49,265 nucleotides of DNA. Source: Streptomyces sp. MH60 (GTDB lineage Bacteria; Actinomycetota; Actinomycetes; Streptomycetales; Streptomycetaceae). The stretch lies in NCBI RefSeq assembly GCF_002939385.1, contig NZ_MULI01000054.1:1-49265 (forward strand), written 5' to 3'. Numbering within the stretch: position 1 is the first letter of the stretch; each line of letters begins with the position of its first letter. The notes below the pieces were generated by a model. It worked only from the letters and a program-made list of their open reading frames with translations. It was not told where the DNA came from and did not search any database. Positions 48,941 through 49,265 of this stretch are shown one piece after another. The position numbers and the translations under genes were made by a program.

Positions 48941-49265
48941 ATGAGTACGAACACGACATCCACGACATCGTCCCCGGAGCCGCAGAGCACCGTTCCGGCC
49001 CCGGTGCCGGAGGGGCCCGACGCCGCGGCGGCGACCGGTCAGCGGCCCGCCCGGCTCATCCACAACGAGGCCACCACCGAGATCCCGGTCCACCTGCTGT
49101 TCCGCGACGACCCCGACCCGGTGCCGGTGCCGGTGCGGCCCGCGGTCGTCGCGCGGCGCCAGGGGCTCGGGGAGCGGTCGGGCGAACGGCCGGGCACCCG
49201 GCGCCCCGTCGCCGCGCGACCGCGTCCGGCGCCCCGGATCGACCCGGAGCTGACGGAACGTCCGG
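48941..49265 (+). CDS. Protein with disordered Pro-rich N-terminus, C-terminus off window
   Basis: Open to the window edge: 108 codons seen from ATG 48941. The residues are mainly Thr/Ser/Pro/Ala, then Arg/Pro-rich (RRPVAARPRPAPRIDPELTE). This could be the cytoplasmic tail of a membrane protein, or an Rv3235-type protein; neither can be tested on the visible part. It starts 56 bp after the hydrolase stop. Confidence 0.6.
   Translation, partial: MSTNTTSTTSSPEPQSTVPAPVPEGPDAAAATGQRPARLIHNEATTEIPVHLLFRDDPDPVPVPVRPAVVARRQGLGERSGERPGTRRPVAARPRPAPRIDPELTERP

Overview
The window is very GC-rich, with G/C-biased third codon positions, frequent GTG starts and dense four-base start/stop overlaps. Together with DUF397/Xre/RsbW-like trios, a DUF6412-YidC pair and a cslA-glxA-cslZ locus, this points to a Streptomyces chromosome, probably accessory to semi-core DNA. 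The species cannot be named from the sequence.

Layout. 1-10.6 kb: a CvnA-like sensor ATPase (runs off the left edge), then small regulator/enzyme pairs. These are TetR with an NmrA-type reductase, HxlR with a crotonase, a GNAT acetyltransferase, and an NmrA/NTF2 pair facing an MmyB-type Xre regulator. Among them sits an 812-residue orphan protein (3446-5884, minus) whose N-terminus resembles the leader motif of contractile-injection-system cargo. 10.9-12.2 kb: a secreted two-domain protein with a pore-former-like beta-rich part and a possible beta-trefoil C-terminus. 12.3-15.4 kb: a WhiJ-like trio (DUF397, Xre, RsbW-like ATPase) and a further HTH/coiled-coil protein whose gene carries a perfect 18-bp inverted repeat.

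15.7-21.4 kb is the most interesting part: a compact, locally AT-richer cassette. It encodes a winged-helix plus degenerate-HNH zinc protein, a ParB-fold protein, a SNF2-type helicase, a Vsr-type nuclease and, convergently, a C5-cytosine methyltransferase overlapping vsr by 75 bp. It looks like a modification-linked DNA defence system that I cannot match to a named type.

21.5-31.6 kb: metabolic and regulatory housekeeping. This includes an SRPBCC protein, a SEC-C protein, an MFS exporter with a divergent HxlR regulator and twin GTTC-N7-GAAC sites, DUF6412/YidC, an FAH-family enzyme, an LLM oxidoreductase, and a Gfo/Idh/MocA plus UPF0303 operon facing a ROK repressor over a near-perfect 25-bp palindrome.

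31.7-38.3 kb: a seven-gene phosphonate (probably 2-aminoethylphosphonate) uptake and catabolism cluster. It has a HutC-type GntR regulator, an FAD amine oxidase, a phosphonatase-like HAD enzyme, an ABC ATPase, two permeases and a binding lipoprotein, with no PhnW transaminase in view. 38.4-42.1 kb: a NagD-like HAD hydrolase, a secreted protein with its class F sortase, a LysR regulator and a lipoprotein.

42.2-47.3 kb: the csl glycan locus, comprising a GH6 lipoprotein (cslZ), the copper radical oxidase glxA and the cellulose-synthase-like cslA; these make and process the hyphal-tip beta-glucan. The window ends with a tRNA-Lys(CTT), a secreted NlpC/P60-like peptidoglycan hydrolase and the start of an unidentified protein. 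No CRISPR array, insertion sequence, integrase or rRNA was seen.
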